Positions 9,170-16,883 of a DNA stretch of 64,000 nt are shown in pieces. Position 1 is the first letter of the stretch, and each line of letters starts with the position of its first letter. This DNA is from JAFDZO01 sp044226845. GTDB lineage: Bacteria > Bacteroidota > Ignavibacteria > Tepidaquicellales > Tepidaquicellaceae. The stretch is taken from the NCBI GenBank assembly GCA_044226845.1, contig JBGAGG010000009.1:62001-126000 (forward strand). The letters run 5' to 3'. A model generated the notes under the pieces. The model was not told the DNA's origin. It saw only the letters and a program-made list of their open reading frames with translations, and did not search any database. The translations under genes and the position numbers were made by a program.

Positions 9170-9784
9170 TCAGTCTTTTGTGTGTGAATGAGCGTGGCTA
9201 TGGCTGTGACCGTGATGGTGCTCCATAATCTCATTAAAGCTTGATTCAGAAAATACTAAACTTGGAATTACAATATCACTCAATAAACAAGGTACTAAAA
9301 CTGAGACAAATAAAATCAAAATGAGGTAAAAAATCTGAATAGCATCGCTTCCGGTAAATCCGAAAGTCAGCAGATACACAATTGCTGCCATAGAAGCTGC
9401 AAATGTATGAACAAAGTGTGTAACGTGAGTGATTTTTTTAAAGAGACGCGGCAGAAAAATTCCTGCGAATCCTCCTATGAAAATTGCCGACCATGCGAAC
9501 TGAGGCTCTTCAAGAATACAGATATGCAGAGTCATATTATATCCCAGCAGATGTCCGCCGAGATACGGAAAAACAGAATCGCTGACCGTGCAGCCGATTG
9601 AAGATGATAAAATCCCCACACCAATTGCCCTGACTGCATCTTTATTGAATGCATAATAAATTGCTACGGGAGTAATCGTTGCAAGAAATAAATGCACATA
9701 ATGAATTTTGCTGAACAAGCCTTCATTCATATATCCGTGCATGTATTTATTTAGTATAAGAATTGAAGTAAGGCAAAGCAGCAC
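9170..9784 (-). CDS. Polytopic membrane protein with histidine-rich C-terminal tail
   Basis: I do not recognise a named family. The protein is about 204 residues from a GTG start. Hydrophobic helices span most of the length, and the C-terminus is a dense metal-binding tail (HHHGHSHSHAHSH). The open frame continues 33 codons upstream of GTG to the TAA of the previous gene with no ATG, GTG or TTG. That extension reads as a normal amphipathic N-terminus (NRINIVKEEVSEHF), so the true start may be a rare ATA/ATT codon or lie elsewhere. Together with the histidine-rich permease upstream it suggests zinc, copper or nickel handling. Confidence is good for a gene, low for the start. Confidence 0.75.
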   Translation of the reverse strand: MLLCLTSILILNKYMHGYMNEGLFSKIHYVHLFLATITPVAIYYAFNKDAVRAIGVGILSSSIGCTVSDSVFPYLGGHLLGYNMTLHICILEEPQFAWSAIFIGGFAGIFLPRLFKKITHVTHFVHTFAASMAAIVYLLTFGFTGSDAIQIFYLILILFVSVLVPCLLSDIVIPSLVFSESSFNEIMEHHHGHSHSHAHSHTKD

Positions 9785-9883
9785 TGAAATTACAGTGAAC
9801 TTGAAATGCTCGCTTACTTCTTCTTTAACGATATTTATTCTGTTTCTATCCAGGATTTTTACCAGAGTTTTTTGTTCTATAAA

Positions 9884-10498
9884 TTAATCTATTGATACGC
9901 CGTCTATTGAATAAATTATATCTGAGTATTCATCTTTCACATCGAGGTTAACTTTAAATCTTCCTTTAATATTCACCACGCCTGTTTTGAAATCTGTTTT
10001 AACTCCGTTTGTAAGCTTAACGTAAATTATTTCATTAATAAAAATCGGCGGAGCGCAGTAACAGCTAAGCGGTGGTGCAGAGCATAATAAAAACTCATCC
10101 ATATTTTCTAAGGCATTCAGCGGTGTCATAAAGCCGATTATGTTTACATTCTTTCCCTCCATTTCCTTTATTTCCTTAGGGACTTCTTTTCCGGGAACAT
10201 AAGTCCTTAGCTGTCTGAATGTAATTTTATTAAAAGGCTGTGATGTATCTACGGGTATAAAATCCGTTTTCGGTGTATTGATCTGCTGTGTGCCGTCAAG
10301 CGAGCCCTTCTTAGTCGTATCTCGTGCGCCTGTAAAATTTATTTTACTGAGCTCAACTTTTTCACCCTTAGTATTATACACAAAACTTTTTCCGCTTGTA
10401 TCTTTATTGGAAAAAAGGCTGATGCATACTGCCATTATAAAAACTGCATATCCTAAGTAAGGAATATTGTTTGCGATTTTTGATTTTAACTCTTTCAT
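9884..10498 (-). CDS. DUF3299-like envelope protein with cysteine cluster
   Basis: The 204-residue protein has one N-terminal hydrophobic anchor (about 12-30) and a C-terminal domain with the block GFMTPLNALENMDEFLL. C139, C146 and C148 lie in a CSAPPLSCYCAPP segment. This pattern fits DUF3299 proteins, which often sit beside FtsX-like ABC permeases; in Vibrio cholerae a DUF3299 protein belongs to the zinc-uptake cluster zrgABCDE. It starts 18 bases after the permease gene, so the genes are probably co-transcribed. A periplasmic metal-binding or chaperone role is inference. Confidence 0.75.
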   Translation of the reverse strand: MKELKSKIANNIPYLGYAVFIMAVCISLFSNKDTSGKSFVYNTKGEKVELSKINFTGARDTTKKGSLDGTQQINTPKTDFIPVDTSQPFNKITFRQLRTYVPGKEVPKEIKEMEGKNVNIIGFMTPLNALENMDEFLLCSAPPLSCYCAPPIFINEIIYVKLTNGVKTDFKTGVVNIKGRFKVNLDVKDEYSDIIYSIDGVSID

Positions 10499-10516
10499 AA
10501 TTTAAACTTTTATCAT

Positions 10517-11854
10517 TTAACTGACCGGAGCAAGATTGCCTGCCACATCCGTATTGTACGCTTTTAATGCCGGAATAACTGTAACTATTAAGCCAAGCAA
10601 AACTGTTCCTGTGAGTATGTAAAACTCGAATACATTAAATACCGTTCCGCTTATCTGTATTCCCGCTATGTTTGAAATTGTATCTTTGAAAATAAAAATT
10701 AATAAGTGAGAAACTATTATTCCTGAAATTCCTCCTATGAAGCTTATGATAAATCCTTCTATAAGAATGATATTCAGTATCGTCTGCTTCCTTGCTCCCA
10801 GTGAACGCATGATTGCAATGTCTCTTTTTCTTTCGTTCATTGAATTGTATATCGAAACTAAAATTGAAATCACTGCAACGAAAACAACTAAGTAAGCAAT
10901 TATTATCAGAATTGAATTTATATTACCGATTATATCGAACAGCTGTTTTATTTCGAACACCGGAATGACTGCCTGAGCGTTTATTCCTTCGTATTTATTT
11001 TCATTTATTTGTCTGCGCAGCAAATCAAAAAATACAGGACTTTTTAAACTTACTAAAATTGCTGTTACTGATTTATCCGAATCTTTTAAATGTTCTTCAG
11101 TGCTTTGCCCGTCTTTATCGTGATTATGTCCCTCATGGTTATGTCCGTCATGTTTAGCTGTATCAGTCGTTCCGCCTGTTCTCTCCTTCAGTTTTTCCTC
11201 TGCCTCATGGTGATGAATTTCCCAGATGGAATTCATAGAAGTAAAAATCACTTTATCTATAGGAGTAAATGTCTTCTCTAATATGCCGACAACTGTAAAC
11301 TTGAATTCAGCATGTTCAAACATACCCTCATAGCCTTCGTAGCTTTCCACTCCGTGCGAACCGGCAAATGTATCTCCGATTTTTAAACCGGTTTTGAGCG
11401 CAGTCTCACTTCCTATAACGACTTCAAAGTCTTTTGTAAAAAACCTGCCTTCTTTCAGCTGATACTTTTTATCTTTCTGATAAGAGAAGTCGGAAAATAT
11501 ATCAGGCGTTGTTCCTATAAATCTGTGATTCTTAAAATTATCTCCCAGCACATACGGAATAGCAAGCTTTACTCTTTTATCACCTTTTAACTTTGTGTAA
11601 GTATCATAAGGCATATTTAGTATCGGCACGCCTATCTGATAAATCGTGTTGAGTGTTAATTGAAGCGAACTTCCTTTCGGCCCCACAATTATTTCATAGC
11701 CCGTAGCTGTCTGGTTGAAAGCATCGCTGCTTTCCTGCTTCAGAATTAAAATTGAAACAACGAGAGCTACACCGAGCATTATAGAAAACATCGTCAGGAC
11801 TGATGCCAGGCTTCTCTGCCTTATATTTTTCCATACAATTTTGAAGATACTCAT
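10517..11854 (-). CDS. FtsX/MacB-type ABC transporter permease with histidine-rich loop
   Basis: The 445-residue permease has the classic layout: one N-terminal transmembrane helix (about 17-40), a large periplasmic domain, then three C-terminal helices (about 310-435) around the FtsX domain (NERKRDIAIMRSLGARK). The periplasmic domain carries an insert at about 212-255 with many histidines and acidic residues (HHHEAEE, HDGHNHEGHNHDKD), a likely metal-binding loop. Its start overlaps the ATPase stop by four bases, so the two form one transporter. Metal transport or metal-responsive lipoprotein handling is inferred from the histidines and from the DUF3299 and His-tail neighbours. Confidence 0.9.
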   Translation of the reverse strand: MSIFKIVWKNIRQRSLASVLTMFSIMLGVALVVSILILKQESSDAFNQTATGYEIIVGPKGSSLQLTLNTIYQIGVPILNMPYDTYTKLKGDKRVKLAIPYVLGDNFKNHRFIGTTPDIFSDFSYQKDKKYQLKEGRFFTKDFEVVIGSETALKTGLKIGDTFAGSHGVESYEGYEGMFEHAEFKFTVVGILEKTFTPIDKVIFTSMNSIWEIHHHEAEEKLKERTGGTTDTAKHDGHNHEGHNHDKDGQSTEEHLKDSDKSVTAILVSLKSPVFFDLLRRQINENKYEGINAQAVIPVFEIKQLFDIIGNINSILIIIAYLVVFVAVISILVSIYNSMNERKRDIAIMRSLGARKQTILNIILIEGFIISFIGGISGIIVSHLLIFIFKDTISNIAGIQISGTVFNVFEFYILTGTVLLGLIVTVIPALKAYNTDVAGNLAPVS

Positions 11855-12516
11855 TGGTTTACCGCCTTATTTATATCTTCAAAATTAATTTTATTCTCAA
11901 ACTTGTTTATAATATCAGCTTCGTGTGATACAAGGAGCAAGGAAATTTTATTTTCTTCGCAGATATTTTTTATAAGGTCGATTGCAAGCTCACCGTTCTT
12001 TGCGTCAAGGTTTGCCGTCGGTTCATCTGCTAAAATAAGCTTAGGTGAATTTGCAACTGCGCGCGCAATGGCAACACGCTGCTGCTCTCCGACTGATAGC
12101 TCAGAGGGCTTATTGTTCATCTTTTTTGCAAGCCCGACTTTATTTAAAAGAACTTCTGCTTTTTTTCTGTCGTTATTGTTTGCGAACATCATTCCAAGCA
12201 TAACGTTTTCGATTGCAGTAAATCCCTGCAGAAGATTGAACGTCTGGAAAACGTATCCAATATTTTTTGAGCGGAAAACATCGCGTTTGGATTCGGATAA
12301 GGAAGATATTTTTTCATCGTTGAAAAATATCTCACCGTTATCCTGAGAAACTATTCCTGCAATAAGATTTAGAAATGTGCTCTTGCCCGAGCCGCTTTTG
12401 CCGGAAATGGCAAGCTGAAAGTTTTCCTGTAATGAAAAATCCGGAATGTTAATCACATCGGAAACCTCTCCATCGGCATTCTTAAACGTTTTTCTTAGAT
12501 TCGTAATCTTTAGCAT
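11851..12516 (-). CDS. ABC transporter ATP-binding protein (LolD/MacB type)
   Basis: The 221-residue ATPase has Walker A (GKSGSGKST, 39-47), a Q-loop segment (YVFQTFNLL), signature LSVGEQQR, Walker B with D-loop (LILADEPTANLD) and a switch histidine (LLLVSHE). Length and motifs fit the ATPases that pair with FtsX-like permeases. It is the first gene of a minus-strand operon followed by the histidine-rich permease, the DUF3299 protein and the His-tail membrane protein. Confidence 0.93.
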   Translation of the reverse strand: MLKITNLRKTFKNADGEVSDVINIPDFSLQENFQLAISGKSGSGKSTFLNLIAGIVSQDNGEIFFNDEKISSLSESKRDVFRSKNIGYVFQTFNLLQGFTAIENVMLGMMFANNNDRKKAEVLLNKVGLAKKMNNKPSELSVGEQQRVAIARAVANSPKLILADEPTANLDAKNGELAIDLIKNICEENKISLLLVSHEADIINKFENKINFEDINKAVNQ

Positions 12517-12568
12517 TGTTCAATTTATACAAATCATTTGCAAAAAGGAATTCCCAAAAATTTCCCTA

Positions 12569-12584
12569 TCCCTACATATAGGGA
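12569..12584. promoter_or_regulatory. Palindrome upstream of the histidine-rich ABC operon
   Basis: TCCCTA, the spacer CATA and TAGGGA form a perfect 6+6 dyad 53 bases upstream of the ATPase start on the minus strand. Its location suits an operator for the operon. The regulator is unknown; a Fur/Zur-family protein is one possibility given the metal-related genes, but the motif does not match a consensus I know. Confidence 0.35.
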
Positions 12585-12659
12585 GAATTTATTTGATAAG
12601 GATTTTTGTAATGAGTATCTTTGTTCAGCTTTTAAATAGATAAAAAATTTATTGTTAAA

Positions 12660-12955
12660 TATTCTTTAAAAGCGCAATTATAAGAGAGAATCAAAGAATC
12701 CGTCAAAAATTCATCATTCGCAAGTATTTTTGATGAGTTTTATAAAGCTCAATTTTAGCTCAAAATCACAAAATCCGTCAAAAATTCATCATATAAAATT
12801 AATTCTGATGAATTTGATGAGAATGAATTGTGAACTTGCAATTTGAAAGTTGAAATTTCGAACGGAATCAAAGAATCCGTCAAAAATTCGTCATAGAAAC
12901 AAAAATGATGAATTTACTCAAAAAGCAAAATGTTACAATAATGTTACAATGAAAC
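12660..12955. repeat. Intergenic repeat cluster A (three copies, minus orientation)
   Basis: The 482-base spacer between the ABC operon and the DUF4159 gene has no credible coding ORF. It holds three copies of a block reading, on the minus strand, (C/G)AT(G/C)A, then AATTTTTGACGGATT. Cores lie at 12697-12718, 12771-12792 and 12873-12894. Each core is followed on the plus strand, within 13 to 20 bases, by an inverted arm (TGATGA or similar), so a hairpin can form. At 12931-12949 there is also TGTTACAATAATGTTACAA. The same modules, in the same order, recur in cluster B near 49.5 kb. Confidence 0.8.
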
Positions 12956-12998
12956 TAATATCTCAACTAAGAAGTAACACTTATTATAAGATTTAATT

Positions 12999-13679
12999 AT
13001 GAAAATCATAGCCTCTATAATAATACTTTTAACCGTATGTTCGGTTTCGTACTCTCAAACTGACGGTGTGCAGAAAAATTCATCGCCCTTCAAAATTGCC
13101 AGACTGAAATACTCCGGCGGCGGGGACTGGTATAACGACCCTTCCGCAGAAGTTAACATGATGGACTATCTGAAAAAAAATACTACGGTAGATGTAGATG
13201 AGCCGAAGTTTTATTCAGTCGATGTTGCCTCCGATGACATTTTTAATTATCCGTTCATTTTAATTACGGGACACGGAAATATTACCTTCTCGAATGAAGA
13301 AGCTGCGCGTTTAAGAAAATACTGTGAGAGCGGAGGATTTTTATATGCCGATGATGACTACGGAATGGACGAAGCTTTTAAGCGTGAGATAAAAAAAGTT
13401 TTTCCGAATGAAGAAATGAAGGAGCTTCCTTTCTCGCATCCGATTTATAATTCTCAGTTCAAATTTCCGAACGGTCTGCCGAAAATCCATGAACATGACG
13501 GCAAGCCGGCGCAGGGATTCGGTATTTATAAAAACGGAAGGCTTTGCATGTATTACACTTATGAAACAAATATCTCCGACGGCTGGGCAGATACAAAGGA
13601 ACATAACGATCCGCCTGAAAAAAAGGAAGAGTCATTTAAGATGGGCACAAACATAATTGTTTATATGTTAAATAATTAA
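12999..13679 (+). CDS. Secreted DUF4159 domain protein
   Basis: The 226-residue protein has a signal peptide (about 1-19, cleavage near SYSQ). A DUF4159 domain follows, with the opening block RLKYSGGGDWYNDP, the FILITGHG strand, a RLRKYCESGGFLYADD segment and ISDGWAD near the end. DUF4159 has a flavodoxin/class I glutamine-amidotransferase-like fold of unknown activity and is common in Bacteroidota and myxobacteria. Its stop codon overlaps the stop of the convergent gene by four bases. The upstream spacer contains repeat cluster A. Confidence 0.87.
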   Translation: MKIIASIIILLTVCSVSYSQTDGVQKNSSPFKIARLKYSGGGDWYNDPSAEVNMMDYLKKNTTVDVDEPKFYSVDVASDDIFNYPFILITGHGNITFSNEEAARLRKYCESGGFLYADDDYGMDEAFKREIKKVFPNEEMKELPFSHPIYNSQFKFPNGLPKIHEHDGKPAQGFGIYKNGRLCMYYTYETNISDGWADTKEHNDPPEKKEESFKMGTNIIVYMLNN

Positions 13680-15118
13680 AGAAGGTCATCAATTCTTCTT
13701 ACAAGCCATTCGTTTCCAAGTATGGCTTTGCTTTTTTTTACCTCATGCTTCAGGTATTCAAGTTCGTCCTTATCGGGGATTTCTTTAAGCTTTGTAAGTC
13801 TTGAAAGAAACAGAACAAATTCCAGATGGTCTGCTCTCATTTTTGCAGATAAAACATTGTTACTGTTTAAAAAGCTTTTGTAAGCATCCAGCAATAATAT
13901 TAATTCATCAAAGTTTTCATTTTCATAATATACCATTGCATATAGATGCTTTACAAATACTTTATAGAATACATCGTCGTTATGTACAAGCGCAAGAGAC
14001 TCAATTGCTTTATTGTATTCCCGCTCTTTGAAATAAATTTTAGCCATATTAAAATTAACTGCTGAATCCGCCCGTGAGGGAGCTAACCTGTTTTTATATT
14101 TTTCTATAAATTCTTTAGCTTCCTCGACTTTATTATTATATATTGCGCAGCTTACAACATTGAAAAAAATCATGTGATGCAGGGGCTCTTTATCATCGTA
14201 GGTTAAGATGTCATTATCCATTGCAAACTTGTAAAGCTCGAACTGAGTAACTTCGGAATCTTTACCGCTGATTTTATCTTTTTTAACACAGAAGTTTTGC
14301 AAAGTGCCGAACAAATTATATTTTTCGGTTCGTGATAAACGGTCAAAATCATCATACAGAATTTTTTTTAAAGTAAAAAAATATTTATCCTCCATCCCGC
14401 TCTTGTACATCATTAGCCGGTTGTATTGGTAGTTCAGTAATGGAACTTCAGTCAGGTCAGTTTTCTTAAGGTATTCAATTATTTCATCCAGAAATTTCAA
14501 ATTGAGTGATACATTAAGACTTCCTGTTTTAGTCATAAGGTAATTGTATTTTGCCAATATTGAGGTCAGAAAATAATTTATCAGGTTATCCGTATCTTCA
14601 GTTTGTATATCTCCCGGGATATCTTTTTGTGTGAGCGGAATGAAAGCTTTGCTGTCTATTATAGATTTTAGAGTTTCAACTCTGTACTTTAAAAAAAAGT
14701 ATTCATCATCTTTATTTTCAACTTTATCCAGCTCATTGCGGGTAGTCTTCAGATGTATATTAAAGAGGTCATAAATCTGCCGTTCATTAAGTTCTGTTAA
14801 GAGTAATTCCTGATAGATATTTTTCTTTTGCTTAACGCGTTCAACTGCAAGGAATTGTTCACCTAATTTTAAAGCTAGAAAGAGCAGCCCGCGTGAAGTG
14901 CTGTCATTGTACTTCTCACCGGGGTAAATTTTTTTATAGATGTTTTCCTTAGTAAGATTTTCATTTTCGAAGTCAGGAAAATATTTTGCAATTAAGTCAT
15001 ACAGCTTTAATATATTTGAATTTGTATTGAAATAAGGAGACTTGACAAATTTTCCAAATTCCTTAAATTCTTTTTGGGAGAGCTTCGAAAGCAGCGATGC
15101 AAGTTTGCTGTTTTTCAT
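13676..15118 (-). CDS. Unrecognised helical-repeat protein, 480 residues
   Basis: I do not recognise a named domain. The protein is rich in Lys, Glu, Leu and Tyr with no signal peptide or membrane segment, and reads as continuous amphipathic helices. The block FNMAKIYFKEREYNKAIESLALV near residue 350-380 looks like a degenerate tetratricopeptide repeat. The N-terminus (LASLLSKLSQKEFKEFGKFV, KSPYFNTN) resembles a conserved opening I associate with large hypothetical proteins of this bacterial group. A cytoplasmic scaffolding or regulatory role is possible. It stands alone and is convergent with the DUF4159 gene. Confidence 0.75.
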   Translation of the reverse strand: MKNSKLASLLSKLSQKEFKEFGKFVKSPYFNTNSNILKLYDLIAKYFPDFENENLTKENIYKKIYPGEKYNDSTSRGLLFLALKLGEQFLAVERVKQKKNIYQELLLTELNERQIYDLFNIHLKTTRNELDKVENKDDEYFFLKYRVETLKSIIDSKAFIPLTQKDIPGDIQTEDTDNLINYFLTSILAKYNYLMTKTGSLNVSLNLKFLDEIIEYLKKTDLTEVPLLNYQYNRLMMYKSGMEDKYFFTLKKILYDDFDRLSRTEKYNLFGTLQNFCVKKDKISGKDSEVTQFELYKFAMDNDILTYDDKEPLHHMIFFNVVSCAIYNNKVEEAKEFIEKYKNRLAPSRADSAVNFNMAKIYFKEREYNKAIESLALVHNDDVFYKVFVKHLYAMVYYENENFDELILLLDAYKSFLNSNNVLSAKMRADHLEFVLFLSRLTKLKEIPDKDELEYLKHEVKKSKAILGNEWLVRRIDDLL

Positions 15119-15238
15119 CGGGTATTATTTCAAAAGTAAATGAACTTCTGCAGGATAATGTTTTAAATACAAATATAGCTTATTTACAATTATAAAAAAA
15201 ATAAACAATAAAATAATTCTAAAAAATATGAACGGGCA

Positions 15239-15271
15239 AAAATACTTACTCAGGTAAAACCTAAGTATTTT
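15239..15271. promoter_or_regulatory. Inverted repeat in the spacer before the GH18 gene
   Basis: AAAATACTTA and TAAGTATTTT are perfect complements around a 13-base centre that itself contains AGGT-AAA-ACCT. The element lies about 140 bases upstream of the GH18 gene, in the 295-base spacer it shares with the divergent 480-residue gene. It could be an operator or a small RNA hairpin; sequence alone does not decide. Confidence 0.4.
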
Positions 15272-15413
15272 ACTCTTTCTTTAATTATTTTTAATTATAT
15301 ATTTAGAAACTGCTTCAGCTTAAAAACGACTTTTTAATTAAGTATAAAAAGAGTTTTTCTATTTGCAAATATTTATTGCTGTTTTTATCTTCGATGAAAT
15401 TTAAACTCCACAT

Positions 15414-16751
15414 ATGAAGAAATTCATTTTACTCCTTGCTTTACTCTGCGGAAATATTGTACTAGCACAGTCACCCGCATTAGTAGGCTACTGGCAGAAC
15501 TGGCAGGACTCACAAAGTCCATACATCCATCTTACTCAGATTGATACAACTTACAATGTGATTGAAGTATCCTTTGCAATTCCTGCGGGCGGAACCACTT
15601 ACAATATGACGTTCACTCCCGATGCAGTTTCACAGTCTACATTGATTTCACAGATAGACAGCATGAAAGCAAAAGGGAAAAAAGTAGTTATTTCCATAGG
15701 CGGTGCAACTGCACAGGTTATCCTTAACGATGCCTCACAGATGAATACATTTGTTAGCTCGATGACTTCTATTATAAATACATATCACTTCGATGGAATT
15801 GATATAGATCTTGAAAACTCTACTACACTTACCGGAGGAACAATTTCAAATCCTATCGATGCGAAAATAATAAATCTGATTAACGGTATCAAACAATTAA
15901 TGACAAATTTCCGCAATACACATCATAAGAAAATGTATCTGACTATGGCTCCTGAAACAGCTTATGTTCAGGGGGGGATGTCGGGATTCGGCAATATATG
16001 GGGAGCGTATCTTCCTATCATTCACGCGCTGCGCGATTCTATAGATATACTCCATGTACAATTGTACAATAGCGGAAGCATGTTTGGAATTGACGGAAGA
16101 ATTTACAATCAGGGCACTGCAGATTTTATAGTAGCAATGACTGAAGCCGTCATTCATGGATTCAATACAGCAGGCGGACAGTTCGCAGGACTAAGAGCTG
16201 ACCAGGTTGCCGTCGGCTTGCCTGCATGTACAGGCGCAGCAGGAGCGGGTTCGTTTATTCATCCTGATACTGTTAGAGCAGCTATTAAGTACTTGATGGG
16301 AACAGGTCCGAAACCCGGTACATACACACGAGTGAATTCTTATCCTACTTTGCGAGGTATGATGACATGGTCAATTAATTGGGATAACACCACAACCTGT
16401 CATACTACCAGATATGAATTTGCAAAAAACTTCGCAAGAATATTTGCTCCTGGCTCTATTGGTGTAGAGGAAAATACTGAGGCAGTAAAAGATTACAGGT
16501 TGAATCAGAATTTTCCGAATCCTTTTAATCCATCAACAGTAATAAGCTTTGAAGTCAATAAAGCAGGGAATGTCTCATTAGTTTTATTTGATAATCTTGG
16601 AAAAGAAATACAGACACTTGCCACTACTTTTTATACAGCCGGAAGTTATCAGATAAATTTTAATGCGGAGAACTTACCGGCAGGAACATATTTTTATAAA
16701 CTTACAGCCGGAGATTTTACAGAAACAAAAAAAATGATGCTGGTAAAATAA
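15414..16751 (+). CDS. Secreted GH18 chitinase-like glycoside hydrolase with T9SS sorting domain
   Basis: The 445-residue protein has a signal peptide (about 1-18, ending VLAQ). A GH18 TIM barrel carries the catalytic motif FDGIDIDLE at 126-134, where E134 is the proton donor, plus SIGG-type strand KVVISIGG and the closing MMTWSINWD. The sorting domain follows from about residue 360 (NFPNPFNPSTVISF, then KKMMLVK at the end). It should hydrolyse chitin or related beta-1,4-GlcNAc polymers outside the cell after export by the Sec and type IX systems. A chitinase or endo-beta-N-acetylglucosaminidase are both possible. Confidence 0.9.
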   Translation: MKKFILLLALLCGNIVLAQSPALVGYWQNWQDSQSPYIHLTQIDTTYNVIEVSFAIPAGGTTYNMTFTPDAVSQSTLISQIDSMKAKGKKVVISIGGATAQVILNDASQMNTFVSSMTSIINTYHFDGIDIDLENSTTLTGGTISNPIDAKIINLINGIKQLMTNFRNTHHKKMYLTMAPETAYVQGGMSGFGNIWGAYLPIIHALRDSIDILHVQLYNSGSMFGIDGRIYNQGTADFIVAMTEAVIHGFNTAGGQFAGLRADQVAVGLPACTGAAGAGSFIHPDTVRAAIKYLMGTGPKPGTYTRVNSYPTLRGMMTWSINWDNTTTCHTTRYEFAKNFARIFAPGSIGVEENTEAVKDYRLNQNFPNPFNPSTVISFEVNKAGNVSLVLFDNLGKEIQTLATTFYTAGSYQINFNAENLPAGTYFYKLTAGDFTETKKMMLVK

Positions 16752-16765
16752 TTTTAAACCTTCTT

Positions 16766-16804
16766 AATCCTTCTTATAAAGACTTAGTTTTAATAAGGAG
16801 GATT
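16766..16804 (+). other. Stem-loop between two T9SS cargo genes
   Basis: AATCCTTCTTAT and ATAAGGAGGATT pair over 12 positions with one G-U wobble around a 15-base loop, starting 15 bases after the chitinase stop. There is no clean U-run behind it, so it may be an mRNA 3' stabiliser or a weak terminator. Confidence 0.5.
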
Positions 16805-16883
16805 ACATTCCCCCGTTAAATTCTTCTTTAAATTAAAAAAGAATAGTTGTATAATTGAGTTCAACTTAAAAGCGGGAATAGTA

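Noticed and set aside
11903..12346. 147-codon plus-strand ORF opposite the ABC ATPase
   Set aside because: It is antisense to Walker A, signature and Walker B codons of a clear ATPase and has no family features.
12660..12955. CRISPR-like array
   Set aside because: Copies are few, unevenly spaced (74 and 102 bases), the intervening sequences are not spacer-like, and no cas genes are present.
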